Positions 17,248-26,289 of a stretch of DNA of 64,000 nt are shown here, one piece after another (within the stretch, counting starts at the first letter, position 1; the number at the start of each line of letters is the position of its first letter). The stretch comes from an uncultured Ruminococcus sp. GTDB taxonomy: Bacteria; Bacillota; Clostridia; Oscillospirales; Ruminococcaceae. The stretch is taken from the NCBI GenBank assembly GCA_910579955.1, contig CAJTWE010000006.1:1-64000 (forward strand), written 5' to 3'. The notes under the pieces are model-generated. The model worked only from the letters and a program-made list of their open reading frames with translations. It searched no databases and was not told the origin of the DNA. A program made the position numbers and the translations under genes.

Positions 17248-19947
17248 TTATTTCTTGTTCTTCTTAGCGGCTCTTTCGGGATTTCTACGCTGATTGCCGA
17301 AGCTGCCATCACCTGAACCTGCATTTGGTGCGTCAGGTTTAGCAACCTGTTCACGCTCAGGAGCTTTATTCTGCTGTAGTCTTACAGTCAACAGCATACG
17401 AACAGTTTCCTCCTGAATAGAAGCGACCATAGCGTCGAACATTTCAAAGCCTTCATAACGGTACTCGACAACAGGGTTCTTCTGACCGTATGCACGAAGT
17501 CCGATACCCTTTTTAAGTTCGCTCATATCATCAATATGTGCCATCCACTTTGTATCAACTACCTTGAGCATGATAACACGTTCAAGCTCACGGATAGTAT
17601 CACTGCTGTACTCTTCTTCCTTAGCGGCATAGATAGCCTTTGCCTTGTCTTGAAGAGTTTTTGTGATATCAGCAGCTGACATCTTGTTAAGCTCTTCTGT
17701 TTCATAATTGAGATCATTTTCGTCAGTGAGCCAGCCCATGAAGTGTTCTCTCAGACCAACGATGTTCCATTCGCTGTGTTCAGTAAGCTCATCGTCAGCA
17801 TACATATTTACAGTAGAAGCGATCATGTCATCCATCATTTTGAGAATGCTTTCGTGCAGGTCTTCGCCATCCAGAACCTGTGCTCTCTGCTTGTAGATGA
17901 TCTCACGCTGTGTATTCATAACGTCGTCATAGTTAAGGACGTTCTTACGAATGCTAAAGTTACGTCCCTCAACCTTACGCTGTGAAGATTCAACGATCTT
18001 TGTAAGCATCTTGCTTTCTATAGGTGTATCCTCATCTACATTGAGTGTGCGCATCATATTTTCCAGACGATCACCAGCAAATATACGCATAAGGTCATCT
18101 TCTACGGAGAGGAAGAAACGGCTTTCGCCCTCGTCGCCCTGACGGCCGGAACGTCCACGCAGCTGATTGTCAATACGTCTTGATTCATGGCGCTCAGTAC
18201 CAAGAATGTACAGACCGCCTGCTTCCTTTACAGCAACAGCCTTTTCCTTTACCTCGGCGCTGAAATTATTATAAAGCTCCTGATATACCTTACGAGCTTC
18301 CAGAACCTCTTCATTGTCAGTATCAGCATAGCCGATAGCTTCTGTTATAATTTCTTCTGGATATTCTCTCTTACGCATTTCGGCACGTGCAAGGAATTCA
18401 GCGTTACCGCCGAGCATGATATCAGTACCACGGCCAGCCATATTTGTAGCGATGGTAACAGCACCAAGCTTACCTGCCTGTGCAACGATCTCAGCTTCTT
18501 TAGCGTGGTACTTAGCGTTCAGTACTTCATGCTTTACGCCCTTCTTTTTGAGCATAGCAGAAAGAAGCTCAGATTTTTCAATAGAAATAGTACCAACCAG
18601 AACAGGCTGTCCTTTTTCGTGGCATTCTATGATCTGATCAATAATAGCACGGTATTTAGCAGCTTCTGTACGGTAAATAAGGTCGTTGTGGTCGATTCTC
18701 TGAACTGGACGGTTAGTCGGGATAGCAATAACATCGAGCTTATAGATTTCACGGAATTCATCTTCCTCTGTCATAGCAGTACCGGTCATACCGGAAAGCT
18801 TGTTGTACAGACGGAAATAATTCTGGAATGTAATAGTAGCAAGAGTCTTTGACTCACGCATTACCTTTACGTCTTCCTTAGCTTCAATAGCCTGATGCAG
18901 ACCATCATTAAATCTACGACCAAGCATCTTACGACCTGTAAATTCGTCGATAATAACTACTTCGCCTTCTTCAACGATATAGTCAATATCCTTGCGCATA
19001 ACGCCATTTGCTTTAAGCGCCTGATTGATATGATGCATAAGTGTCATATTATCAGGATCCATGAGGTTTTCTATTGCAAAGTAGTCCTCAGCCTTCTTGA
19101 TACCACGGCGTGTGATGGTTGCAGTTTTAGCCTTTTCGTCAACGATATAGTCAGCTTCCTGATTTATTTCTTCCTGATCCTGTTTAGAGTCTGTTTCAAC
19201 TATAATAGTAGGAGTCAATGTTTTTGCAAACTTGTCAACAACACCGTAAAGCGCAGTTGACTTATCGCCTCTACCGGAAATGATAAGAGGTGTTCTTGCT
19301 TCATCAATAAGAATGGAGTCAACTTCGTCTACGATAGCAAAATTGTGTTCTCTCTGAACCTTGTCCTTTTTATAGATAACCATGTTATCACGAAGGTAGT
19401 CAAAGCCCAGTTCGTTATTTGTACCATATGTAACATCGCAGTTATAAGCTTCACGGCGCTGGTCGTTATTAAGGCCATGGAGAATACAACCTACAGTAAG
19501 ACCGAGATAGCGTAAAACCTTACCCATTTCGTCTGACTGTGTTTTTGCAAGGTAGTCGTTTACTGTTACGATATGAACGCCCTTGCCGGGAAGTGCATTA
19601 AGATAAGCAGAAACGCAGGCAACCAGAGTTTTACCTTCACCTGTTTTCATTTCTGCGATACGTCCCTGATGTAGTACGATTGCACCAATGAGCTGCACCG
19701 GGAATGGTTTTTTGCCCAGTACGCGGAAAGCTGCTTCACGAACAGTTGCCAGTGCTTCTGGAATCATGGAGTCCAAAGTTTCGCCTGTTTCCAGACGTTC
19801 ACGGAAATCAAATGTTTTCTGTTTAAGCTCTGCATCGGACAGAGCAGTGAACTCTTCATCCAGAGCGAGGATTTTATTTTTTATCGGTTCAATTCTTGCC
19901 AGCTCTCTTGTACTATACGAGCCGAATAGTTTGCTAAAAATACCCAT
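17248..19947 (-). CDS. secA: Preprotein translocase ATPase SecA, lacking the zinc tail
   Basis: The 899-residue protein contains all motor domains: Walker A EMKTGEGKTLVA near residue 100, DEVDSILIDEARTPLIISG, GRKMLGRRFNDGLHQAIEAKE, TNMAGRGTDIMLGGNAE and the C-terminal scaffold. It drives Sec export through SecYEG. The usual last 20 residues of the long form (a C-X-C...CXC zinc motif ending in KNC/KNCH) are absent. The protein instead ends in a Gly/Asn/Arg/Lys-rich tail (NPERAAKKNKK). It is transcribed from its own sigma-A promoter and followed by a terminator. Confidence 0.96.
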   Translation of the reverse strand: MGIFSKLFGSYSTRELARIEPIKNKILALDEEFTALSDAELKQKTFDFRERLETGETLDSMIPEALATVREAAFRVLGKKPFPVQLIGAIVLHQGRIAEMKTGEGKTLVACVSAYLNALPGKGVHIVTVNDYLAKTQSDEMGKVLRYLGLTVGCILHGLNNDQRREAYNCDVTYGTNNELGFDYLRDNMVIYKKDKVQREHNFAIVDEVDSILIDEARTPLIISGRGDKSTALYGVVDKFAKTLTPTIIVETDSKQDQEEINQEADYIVDEKAKTATITRRGIKKAEDYFAIENLMDPDNMTLMHHINQALKANGVMRKDIDYIVEEGEVVIIDEFTGRKMLGRRFNDGLHQAIEAKEDVKVMRESKTLATITFQNYFRLYNKLSGMTGTAMTEEDEFREIYKLDVIAIPTNRPVQRIDHNDLIYRTEAAKYRAIIDQIIECHEKGQPVLVGTISIEKSELLSAMLKKKGVKHEVLNAKYHAKEAEIVAQAGKLGAVTIATNMAGRGTDIMLGGNAEFLARAEMRKREYPEEIITEAIGYADTDNEEVLEARKVYQELYNNFSAEVKEKAVAVKEAGGLYILGTERHESRRIDNQLRGRSGRQGDEGESRFFLSVEDDLMRIFAGDRLENMMRTLNVDEDTPIESKMLTKIVESSQRKVEGRNFSIRKNVLNYDDVMNTQREIIYKQRAQVLDGEDLHESILKMMDDMIASTVNMYADDELTEHSEWNIVGLREHFMGWLTDENDLNYETEELNKMSAADITKTLQDKAKAIYAAKEEEYSSDTIRELERVIMLKVVDTKWMAHIDDMSELKKGIGLRAYGQKNPVVEYRYEGFEMFDAMVASIQEETVRMLLTVRLQQNKAPEREQVAKPDAPNAGSGDGSFGNQRRNPERAAKKNKK

Positions 19948-19983
19948 TAGTCTACCGCCTTCATTTAAAAGTATACAATTTAA

Positions 19984-20012
19984 AGTATATCATACAATTT
20001 GTATTTTGTCAA
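19984..20012 (-). promoter_or_regulatory. Sigma-A promoter of secA
   Basis: On the minus strand, TTGACA (20007-20012), a 17-nt spacer and TATACT (19984-19989), about 35 nt upstream of the secA ATG. Confidence 0.88.
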
Positions 20013-20024
20013 CCAATTTTGCGC

Positions 20025-20669
20025 CTATTTAAAATTATCCTGGAAATATACGCATATATTTTGCATTTTGCACTCTGTGCATTTAGGCTTTCTTGCTGAG
20101 CAAGTATCACGTCCAAATTGAACTATTCTGTGGCAGAAATCCGAAGAACGCTCTGGCGGAATAAGAGGACGGAGGTCTTTTTCAACCTTGAAAGGCTCTT
20201 TGTTTTTAGTAAGCCCCAATCTGCCTGTTATTCTTATGAAGTGTGTATCTGTTACAATAGCAGGCTTTCCGTATACATCGCCAAGTATAAGATTAGCGGT
20301 TTTTCTGCCGACTCCGGGAAGTGTGAGAAGCTCCTCCATTGTATCCGGAATCCTGCTGTCGTATACACTTATAAGTCTTTGAGCCATTCCTATAATGCTT
20401 TCTGCTTTTGTTCTGTAAAATCCGCATGGCTTGATGTCCTGTTCAAGCTCTGAAAGTTCAGCATTTGCAAAAGCTTCAAGTGTAGTATACTTTTGAAAAA
20501 GTGTTTTTGTTACGATATTTACTCTTGCATCTGTACACTGAGCTGATAGTCTTACTGCAATAAGCAGCTCGTATGGCTTTTCATATTTCAGTGCACACGC
20601 TGAATCGGGGTATATTTCCTCAAGAATATCACATGCCTTAATGGCAATTTCTTCTTTTGTAAAAGACAT
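20025..20669 (-). CDS. nth: Endonuclease III
   Basis: The 214-residue DNA glycosylase/AP lyase repairs oxidised pyrimidines. The helix-hairpin-helix LPGVGRKTANLIL (about 118-130) carries the catalytic Lys, and the catalytic Asp is in VTDTHFIR (about 140-146). The C-terminal 4Fe-4S cluster spacing CX6CX2CX5C (DTCSARKPKCTECKMQNIC) is intact. It starts 41 nt after queF, separated by an AT-rich gap without a terminator, so it may be cotranscribed with the queuosine operon. Confidence 0.95.
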   Translation of the reverse strand: MSFTKEEIAIKACDILEEIYPDSACALKYEKPYELLIAVRLSAQCTDARVNIVTKTLFQKYTTLEAFANAELSELEQDIKPCGFYRTKAESIIGMAQRLISVYDSRIPDTMEELLTLPGVGRKTANLILGDVYGKPAIVTDTHFIRITGRLGLTKNKEPFKVEKDLRPLIPPERSSDFCHRIVQFGRDTCSARKPKCTECKMQNICVYFQDNFK

Positions 20670-20710
20670 CAGAGTCTCCTTATCTATAATCTAATCTATA
20701 ATTTAACATA

Positions 20711-21208
20711 TTATCTATTATCTATTTTTTCGGGATAGAGATCGTGGTGAGTGAGTCGCTCCCATGCGACTGCTTCCCATTTTGTATCCTTTTTGCCGTA
20801 ATTGCAGTATGGGTCAATGGAAATGCCGCCTCTTGGAGTAAATTTTCCCCAAACCTCAATATAGAATGGGTCCATAAGCTTTATGAGATCATTCATGATG
20901 ATATTTACGCAGTCCTCGTGGAAATCACCGTGATTGCGGAAGCTGAAAAGATAAAGCTTTAGTGACTTGCTTTCTACCATGCGTACATTAGGTACATAGG
21001 AAATATAAATAGTTGCAAAATCAGGCTGACCTGTTATAGGACAAAGACTTGTAAATTCAGGACAGTTGAATTTTACAAAATAGTCTCTTCCGATATGCTT
21101 ATTTTCAAATGTTTCTAATACCTCAGGGGCGTAGTCGTCCTTATACTTTGTATTCTGATTGCCAAGCAAAGTAATGCCGGCTGTTTCTTCTTTAGTTCTT
21201 CCAGTCAT
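20711..21208 (-). CDS. queF: NADPH-dependent preQ0 reductase QueF (short form)
   Basis: The 165-residue protein matches the unimodular YkvM-type QueF. It reduces the nitrile preQ0 to preQ1. The catalytic cysteine is expected in FTSLCPITGQPDFATI (about residue 56). The substrate and NADPH-binding segment is ESKSLKLYLFSFRNHGDFHE, with conserved E and the HGXFHE motif. It begins 1 nt after the end of queC and is the last que gene of the operon. Confidence 0.96.
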   Translation of the reverse strand: MTGRTKEETAGITLLGNQNTKYKDDYAPEVLETFENKHIGRDYFVKFNCPEFTSLCPITGQPDFATIYISYVPNVRMVESKSLKLYLFSFRNHGDFHEDCVNIIMNDLIKLMDPFYIEVWGKFTPRGGISIDPYCNYGKKDTKWEAVAWERLTHHDLYPEKIDNR

Positions 21209-21209
21209 G

Positions 21210-21896
21210 CTATATCTCCTTCATAATCGGGTCTGTAATTCCGTTTGCTCTAAATGCTTCTATTCTGTCACGACAAGTTCCGCATATGCCGCACGGAACA
21301 TCGCCGCCTTCGTAGCAGCTCCATGTAAGCTCATAGGGAACATCTAGTTCAATGCCAAGCTTTACAATATCTTTTTTTGTCATGTTTACAAATGGCGCTT
21401 CAATACGAACCTGTTTTCCGCTGCCTTCATATATAGCTTTAGACATAGCGTCGTTGAATACAGCAGAGCAGTCGGGGTAAGCATTTCCGGCGGCATCATC
21501 TGCATGAGGGCCGTAATATATAACCTTGCAGCCGTGTGAAATGGCTATACTTGCAGCAGAAGCAAGAAATAAGCCGTTTCTGAAAGGCACATATGTAGAT
21601 ACAGGTGTACCGTTTGTTTTTTCAAGCTGTTCAGAGTAGCTTTCCTTTGGTATTTCCTCATCAGAACCCTTTAGAAGCGAGCAGTTTGAATCGGCAAATA
21701 TAAGAGACAGATCGAGCGTCTGCCACTTTACACCATAATATTTTACAAGCTTTTCTGCTGATTCTATTTCTTTATTATGCTTCTGTCCATAGCTTATGGA
21801 AAGGGCGAGGACGTTTTCCGCACCGTGTTTTTTAACAGCTTGTGCAAGGCAGGTCGTGCTGTCAACTCCGCCGCTAAATAGTACCATTGCTTTCAT
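21210..21896 (-). CDS. queC: 7-cyano-7-deazaguanine synthase
   Basis: The 228-residue ATP-dependent ligase converts 7-carboxy-7-deazaguanine to preQ0. The N-terminal PP-loop reads VLFSGGVDSTTCLA (SGGXDS, residues 8-13). The C-terminal zinc site has CYEGGDVPCGICGTCRDR, the four-cysteine pattern of QueC. FRNGLFLASAAS is also typical. It lies between folE and queF in one operon with short gaps. Confidence 0.97.
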   Translation of the reverse strand: MKAMVLFSGGVDSTTCLAQAVKKHGAENVLALSISYGQKHNKEIESAEKLVKYYGVKWQTLDLSLIFADSNCSLLKGSDEEIPKESYSEQLEKTNGTPVSTYVPFRNGLFLASAASIAISHGCKVIYYGPHADDAAGNAYPDCSAVFNDAMSKAIYEGSGKQVRIEAPFVNMTKKDIVKLGIELDVPYELTWSCYEGGDVPCGICGTCRDRIEAFRANGITDPIMKEI

Positions 21897-21928
21897 TTAT
21901 TTACACTCCTTTTATTTATTCATTTATT

Positions 21929-22501
21929 TCAATTCATCACAAGGCTTTGCAGGAATGGGTCATTTTCATATGCGCCGCAAAATGTTGTAGTAGTTGTACG
22001 TGACGGGAAATTTCTGATTCCTCTTGCAGTCATGCAGCTGTGTGAAGCCGTTATTACAACTCCTACATCTTCTGAACCTGTTGCTATTTTCATTATCTCT
22101 GCAATATCCTGTCCCAGACGTTCCTGCAATTGAAGCCTTTTGGCAGCCATATCGCATATACGTGCGATCTTACTAAGCCCTATAACCTTGCCGTTTGGCA
22201 GATATGATACGTTTACATGCATATCGTACATTAAAGCCATATGATGTTCGCAGTAGCTGTATACGCATATATCTTTTACAGTTACAGCAGCGCCTTTCCC
22301 TTTGGCTTTTGTTTCTGTAAATGTTTTTTCAAACATATCTGCGATTTCCTGATTGGTGTATGATATACCTTCGAAAACCTCTTCATACATTCTTGCAACA
22401 CGTTCAGGAGTTTCTATCAGACCTTCTCTTTCGGGGTCTTCACCCAAAGCTTCTAAAAGTCCACGTATATGGTATACAACCTTTTCATGATCTATTGCCA
22501 T
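21929..22501 (-). CDS. folE: GTP cyclohydrolase I
   Basis: The 190-residue type I enzyme makes 7,8-dihydroneopterin triphosphate from GTP. The zinc ligands are visible in VYSYCEHHM (Cys and His) and SCMTARG (second Cys). KVIGLSKIARI and the C-terminal TRTEF-like region (SRTTTTTFCGAY) complete the family pattern. Its place between queE and queC indicates that it is dedicated to queuosine precursor supply, although the product also feeds folate synthesis. Confidence 0.96.
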   Translation of the reverse strand: MAIDHEKVVYHIRGLLEALGEDPEREGLIETPERVARMYEEVFEGISYTNQEIADMFEKTFTETKAKGKGAAVTVKDICVYSYCEHHMALMYDMHVNVSYLPNGKVIGLSKIARICDMAAKRLQLQERLGQDIAEIMKIATGSEDVGVVITASHSCMTARGIRNFPSRTTTTTFCGAYENDPFLQSLVMN

Positions 22502-22507
22502 TTATCT

Positions 22508-23188
22508 TCACACTCCTCTCTTTTCCGGATCCCATATAAATTTATGAAGCTGCAATTGCAGTCTTACGTTGTTGAGATTTTTTTCTTTCATAAATTCTAC
22601 AATAAAAGCAGGATCTATTTTGCCGAATACAGGGCTTAAATAAACGTGACATTTTTCTGTGAGCTTATATTTTTCTATGATTTCAGCAGCTTTAACAAGA
22701 TCTTCCTCTGAACCTGCTACAAACTTCATGCAATCCTTTTTTTCAATAAACGGAAGATTATCTGCAAGGCACATCTTATCTTCCATGCCGCTTGATGGCA
22801 GCTTATAGTCTATGGTAAATGCTGGTCTGTTTTTTATGGCGGAAAATTCTTCTATACTCACACTGCCGTTTGTTTCTATCTCGATTCTAAGCTCATTTTC
22901 TTCGGCAAGATAAGCGAGCAGTTCTTTTACATAAGGCGCAGTGAGTGGTTCACCGCCTGTGAGAGTGACATTTTTCACGCCTGTTTTTAAAACAGCACTT
23001 CTGATTTCTTCCGCTGACATTTCTTTGTGTGGAGCAGATTCAGAGTTTGCCCACATTGTATCGCAGTAGCTGCAACGTAAATTACAGCCGCAAAGTCTTA
23101 TAAAAACGGAAAGTTCACCGGCTCGGAAACCCTCTCCGTTTATACTTGTGAAGATCTCGGCTACCTTATATTTGTATTTATATTCCAT
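22508..23188 (-). CDS. queE: 7-carboxy-7-deazaguanine synthase (radical SAM)
   Basis: The 226-residue radical SAM enzyme converts 6-carboxytetrahydropterin to 7-carboxy-7-deazaguanine. The cluster motif is CGCNLRCSYCDT (CX3CX2C at about 33-41). TLTGGEP and an FTIDYKLPSSG segment follow. ATG 23188 starts one base after the queD stop (TGATATG) with GAGGA 8 nt upstream. The longer in-frame start at 23230 would overlap queD by 41 nt and lacks an RBS. Confidence 0.95.
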   Translation of the reverse strand: MEYKYKYKVAEIFTSINGEGFRAGELSVFIRLCGCNLRCSYCDTMWANSESAPHKEMSAEEIRSAVLKTGVKNVTLTGGEPLTAPYVKELLAYLAEENELRIEIETNGSVSIEEFSAIKNRPAFTIDYKLPSSGMEDKMCLADNLPFIEKKDCMKFVAGSEEDLVKAAEIIEKYKLTEKCHVYLSPVFGKIDPAFIVEFMKEKNLNNVRLQLQLHKFIWDPEKRGV

Positions 23189-23189
23189 A

Positions 23190-23612
23190 TCAATTTTCCT
23201 CATAAACAGCGCAGTTTTCCGGAGTTTCATAAACTGTCACGCTTTTTACCGGAATACCGTCCTTTGATAGAAGCTCAAAGAAGTGTTTTGCAAAGCATTC
23301 GGCAGTGGGACGAAATGGAACAGATATAAGCTTGAAATTTTCTTCATTAAAAGCGCTTATAGTTTTTTCTTTTAGTGTGCCTTTTTCATAAATTACAGCG
23401 TGGTCAAAATTATCAGCAAGCTTGCGAACGGCTTTTTTGAGGTCGCCAAAATCAATAACCATTCCTCTGAGCTGTCCTGTTTCATTGAGGCTTTCTGACG
23501 CTACCTGTACCTCGATCTTCCATCTGTGACCGTGAAGATTTGCGCATTTTCCATTATATCCGCTTAAAAAATGTGCGCTGTCAAAAGCGGCTGACGTTTT
23601 TAGATAATACAT
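23190..23612 (-). CDS. queD: 6-carboxy-5,6,7,8-tetrahydropterin synthase
   Basis: The 140-residue PTPS-family enzyme has the zinc histidines in FDSAHFL and NLHGHRWKIEV (HGH) and a catalytic region around GKCANLHGH. Asp/His pairs follow (DFGDLK, NFDHAVIY). It converts dihydroneopterin triphosphate to 6-carboxytetrahydropterin. It is the first gene of the queDE-folE-queCF operon, and its RBS GGAGG lies just after the riboswitch terminator. Confidence 0.96.
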   Translation of the reverse strand: MYYLKTSAAFDSAHFLSGYNGKCANLHGHRWKIEVQVASESLNETGQLRGMVIDFGDLKKAVRKLADNFDHAVIYEKGTLKEKTISAFNEENFKLISVPFRPTAECFAKHFFELLSKDGIPVKSVTVYETPENCAVYEEN

Positions 23613-23624
23613 ATTTTACCTCCG

Positions 23625-23656
23625 AAAAAAGCGGCTTCTCCTACAGAAAAGCCGCT
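23625..23656 (-). terminator. Riboswitch-controlled attenuator before queD
   Basis: On the minus strand, AGCGGCTT pairs with AAGCCGCT, followed by a run of six T, ending just before the queD Shine-Dalgarno. It is the expected expression platform of the upstream aptamer. Confidence 0.88.
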
Positions 23657-23684
23657 CTATACACATAATAATGTTAAAGCTGCC

Positions 23685-23726
23685 CTTAGTTTTGTTTAAC
23701 GACAGGATGGTGCAAACGAACTGTCG
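23685..23726 (-). promoter_or_regulatory. preQ1-I riboswitch aptamer
   Basis: On the minus strand a P1 stem CGACAG/CTGTCG encloses a loop beginning TTC and containing GCACC. An A-rich tail follows, ending ACAAAACTAAGG. This is the compact preQ1-I pattern (stem, C-rich loop, AAAACTA tail) seen upstream of queC/queD in other Firmicutes. The predicted transcription start (about 23725) is practically the first base of P1. Confidence 0.88.
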
Positions 23727-23731
23727 ATTTA

Positions 23732-23760
23732 ATTATATCACACACCGAAACCAGTGTCAA
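23732..23760 (-). promoter_or_regulatory. Sigma-A promoter of the queuosine operon
   Basis: On the minus strand, TTGACA (23755-23760), a 17-nt spacer and TATAAT (23732-23737), both perfect. Confidence 0.9.
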
Positions 23761-23783
23761 CAGAAAAACATTTATAAAAAACT

Positions 23784-23822
23784 ATAAAAAAACTGCTGCG
23801 CCGTTTTATCATGCGCAGCAGT
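23784..23822 (-). terminator. Terminator of the GH26 gene
   Basis: ACTGCTGCGC (23792-23801) pairs perfectly with GCGCAGCAGT (23813-23822), followed on the minus strand by a run of seven T. Confidence 0.9.
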
Positions 23823-23850
23823 CTGGGTGCAATATATTATTAGTTAAGTT

Positions 23851-26253
23851 TTATTCTGGTATAACCGGAAGTGAATCGACTCTTTCGCCAATGAACAGCA
23901 GCAAAGCAGAGGCATCGCCTGTATCTACTGTACCATTTTTAGCGCAGTCGCCGTTTGCAGATTGCTGGTCATTAAACTTAATAGAACCTGTCAGATACTT
24001 GTTCAGATAAACCATATCTACCAGTGTGATCTTGCTATCAAGGTTAAGGTCACCATATTTAACATTATCTGGAATAATTACTGATGTAGTAGTTTCAGTT
24101 GTATCAGATGTTTCAGTTGTAGTTGTTTCCAAATCATGAGTTTCAGTTGTAGTAGTTGTTGTAGTCAAATCAGTTGATGTAGTAGTATTTGTAGTAGTTG
24201 TTGTTTCATCAGAACCGGATGATTTTATAATATAAACCTCTTCTACAACGACAGTTGAATTTTCAAGCTGGTTGCTGCCGGCATCATTTACCCACCAGAT
24301 CTGTACAAGACCGTTATCCTGCTTCTGTGCGTCCTTTGCAATTTCAGCGATGAGCGCCTTATCAGTTACCTTATTTTCTCCGCTATTGTATGATACCTCA
24401 AACGGCTTTGAAAGGTCGATCTTAACTGTATCAGGGCCTGCGATTTCCCACTTGTATGATACCCAGTAATCTTCTGCGCCTGATACATTGAGACCAGCGC
24501 ATCCGTTTGCAAATTTTACTGCGCTGTCAGCGTCCAGCTTAACATACAGTGTATCGCCGATTGGCTCGTTAAATGTGAATTTGTAACCATCAGCGCCGTT
24601 CTTAACATCAGCCTTTATCTCTGTTGTAGGGCCAGGTTCGGTAGTTGTAGTAGTAGGTTTTGTTGTTAAGTTAGTTGGTCTAGTGCCTGTTGTTATATTT
24701 CCGTTAGTATAAAGATCTGCCGGAAGCTCGTCAAGAGTGATGCAGTAATCGCTCTGATACATGTCGATAGTATCTTTTTCAGTATTGAATATTGGGTCAG
24801 TGAGGAACTTAGGGCCATCACCCTCAGCATTAGTATTTCCATCGTACCATGTACAGAAATAGAGCCAGCCAGCTTTGTCGTTTACAAGATTATCAACAGT
24901 AGAGAAGCTGTCGTTCTCAGCCATAGCGACCATCTTTGTGCTGTTGTACTTATCCATAATGCCATAGAATGTGCTTGCTATAGCGCTGTCGTTGTGATAA
25001 GCACGTTTAGAGCCTGTGGACCAGTCTATGCAGCTGTACTTATCATAACCGATGATATCAACATATTCATCGCCCGGATACCAGTCAGCGGAAGTTGCAA
25101 AGTTGTAGCTGTTCCATTCCCAGATAAGGTTATGGCATCCTAAATCTTCTGTTAATGTCTTATAAGTATAGATCCAGAGGTCTTTGTAAGCCTTTGAGCC
25201 TTCTCTGCCCCACCAGAACCAAGAACCAGTTTCACCGCCGCCGCCTTCAGCTTCGTGAAGTGGTCGCCAGATAACAGGAATGTCAAGAGCTTCAAGCTTC
25301 TTAAATTCTGCTGCCAGAAGTGTCAGAGACTTCATGTAGTATTCATTGTCTTTTGTTCCCGGAGTAATAGCTTTTGATGGTGAAAAGTCGGTATCTTTAT
25401 TATTATATGTAGTTTGTGACCAGTCGATTTTGCTGCCGATAGTATAGCTTGACATATCCTTAGGAACATTAATATGCCATGAAGAAGTTGCGATACCGTT
25501 TTTGTTCTTTACCCAGTCAATAATGCGGTCTGTTGAACCGTCGTCACTGCCGTATGCCGGACAGGTAAAGTTACCATAGTCAAAGCCTCTTATAGCTGGC
25601 ATATGACCGGTAAGGTTTTCAAGATATTCAAACTCGTATTCAAAACCATGAGGGCCGTTGCTGTAAATTTCCTGCTGACCTGAAATGATATTACTACCAT
25701 AAACAGAAGCCATATAATTCATAAGGTTCTGAGCAGCTGGAATAGCGCTTGGGTCGCAGCAAGTAGTATCAGATGCAGATATAACGGCAGCAGATGCACT
25801 TTCAATTGTGAAATAGTCAAAGTTTGACCAGCCCCAAGACTTTTCAATGCTCATAGTGTTTGAGCCTGATTTAAGATTTACTGAATATACAGGTACTTTT
25901 TCAAAGCCTGTAGATTCTGGAATTGAAAGAACGCCCAGTGAAGATCCGTTTACTGAAATGTTCTGCTGCTTTGCAGTGCCGCTACCGCCTGCATATACAT
26001 AGATAGTGTATAGGCCTGCTTCATCAACATCAAAGTTCATGGTGATAGTACCGCTGTCCTTCATTTCAAGATAAGAACCGCCGCTTGCAGAATCGCTGTT
26101 TTTAACTGTTACTTCGCCTGTAATAGTTGCGTCTTCGAATTCAAACCTTTTTTCTGCTGCAACTACGCCTAATGGCATCATAGAAGCAGCTGCCGCATTT
26201 ACTGCAATAACAGCAGAGATAAATGCCGGCATAAGCTTTCTTGTCCTTTTCAT
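23851..26253 (-). CDS. Secreted GH26 mannanase-like enzyme with CBM and type I dockerin
   Basis: The 800-residue modular protein has a signal peptide (1-33), a CBM35-like beta-sandwich (about 36-152), and a GH26 domain (about 165-515). WRPLHEAEG (acid/base Glu near 334) with WFWWG, and MAEND (nucleophile Glu near 446), are the expected GH26 catalytic pair. A Pro/Thr linker, a second putative carbohydrate-binding module (about 548-680), a long Thr-rich linker and a C-terminal type I dockerin follow. The dockerin has two repeats: GDLNLDSKITLVD (complete) and GDCAKNGTVDTGD. GH26 enzymes mostly hydrolyse beta-mannan; the dockerin would attach it to a scaffoldin cohesin. It has its own promoter and terminator. 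Confidence 0.9.
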   Translation of the reverse strand: MKRTRKLMPAFISAVIAVNAAAASMMPLGVVAAEKRFEFEDATITGEVTVKNSDSASGGSYLEMKDSGTITMNFDVDEAGLYTIYVYAGGSGTAKQQNISVNGSSLGVLSIPESTGFEKVPVYSVNLKSGSNTMSIEKSWGWSNFDYFTIESASAAVISASDTTCCDPSAIPAAQNLMNYMASVYGSNIISGQQEIYSNGPHGFEYEFEYLENLTGHMPAIRGFDYGNFTCPAYGSDDGSTDRIIDWVKNKNGIATSSWHINVPKDMSSYTIGSKIDWSQTTYNNKDTDFSPSKAITPGTKDNEYYMKSLTLLAAEFKKLEALDIPVIWRPLHEAEGGGGETGSWFWWGREGSKAYKDLWIYTYKTLTEDLGCHNLIWEWNSYNFATSADWYPGDEYVDIIGYDKYSCIDWSTGSKRAYHNDSAIASTFYGIMDKYNSTKMVAMAENDSFSTVDNLVNDKAGWLYFCTWYDGNTNAEGDGPKFLTDPIFNTEKDTIDMYQSDYCITLDELPADLYTNGNITTGTRPTNLTTKPTTTTTEPGPTTEIKADVKNGADGYKFTFNEPIGDTLYVKLDADSAVKFANGCAGLNVSGAEDYWVSYKWEIAGPDTVKIDLSKPFEVSYNSGENKVTDKALIAEIAKDAQKQDNGLVQIWWVNDAGSNQLENSTVVVEEVYIIKSSGSDETTTTTNTTTSTDLTTTTTTTETHDLETTTTETSDTTETTTSVIIPDNVKYGDLNLDSKITLVDMVYLNKYLTGSIKFNDQQSANGDCAKNGTVDTGDASALLLFIGERVDSLPVIPE

Positions 26254-26289
26254 TTTCTAATATTCCTCCCAAAATATTTTATAGTACAA

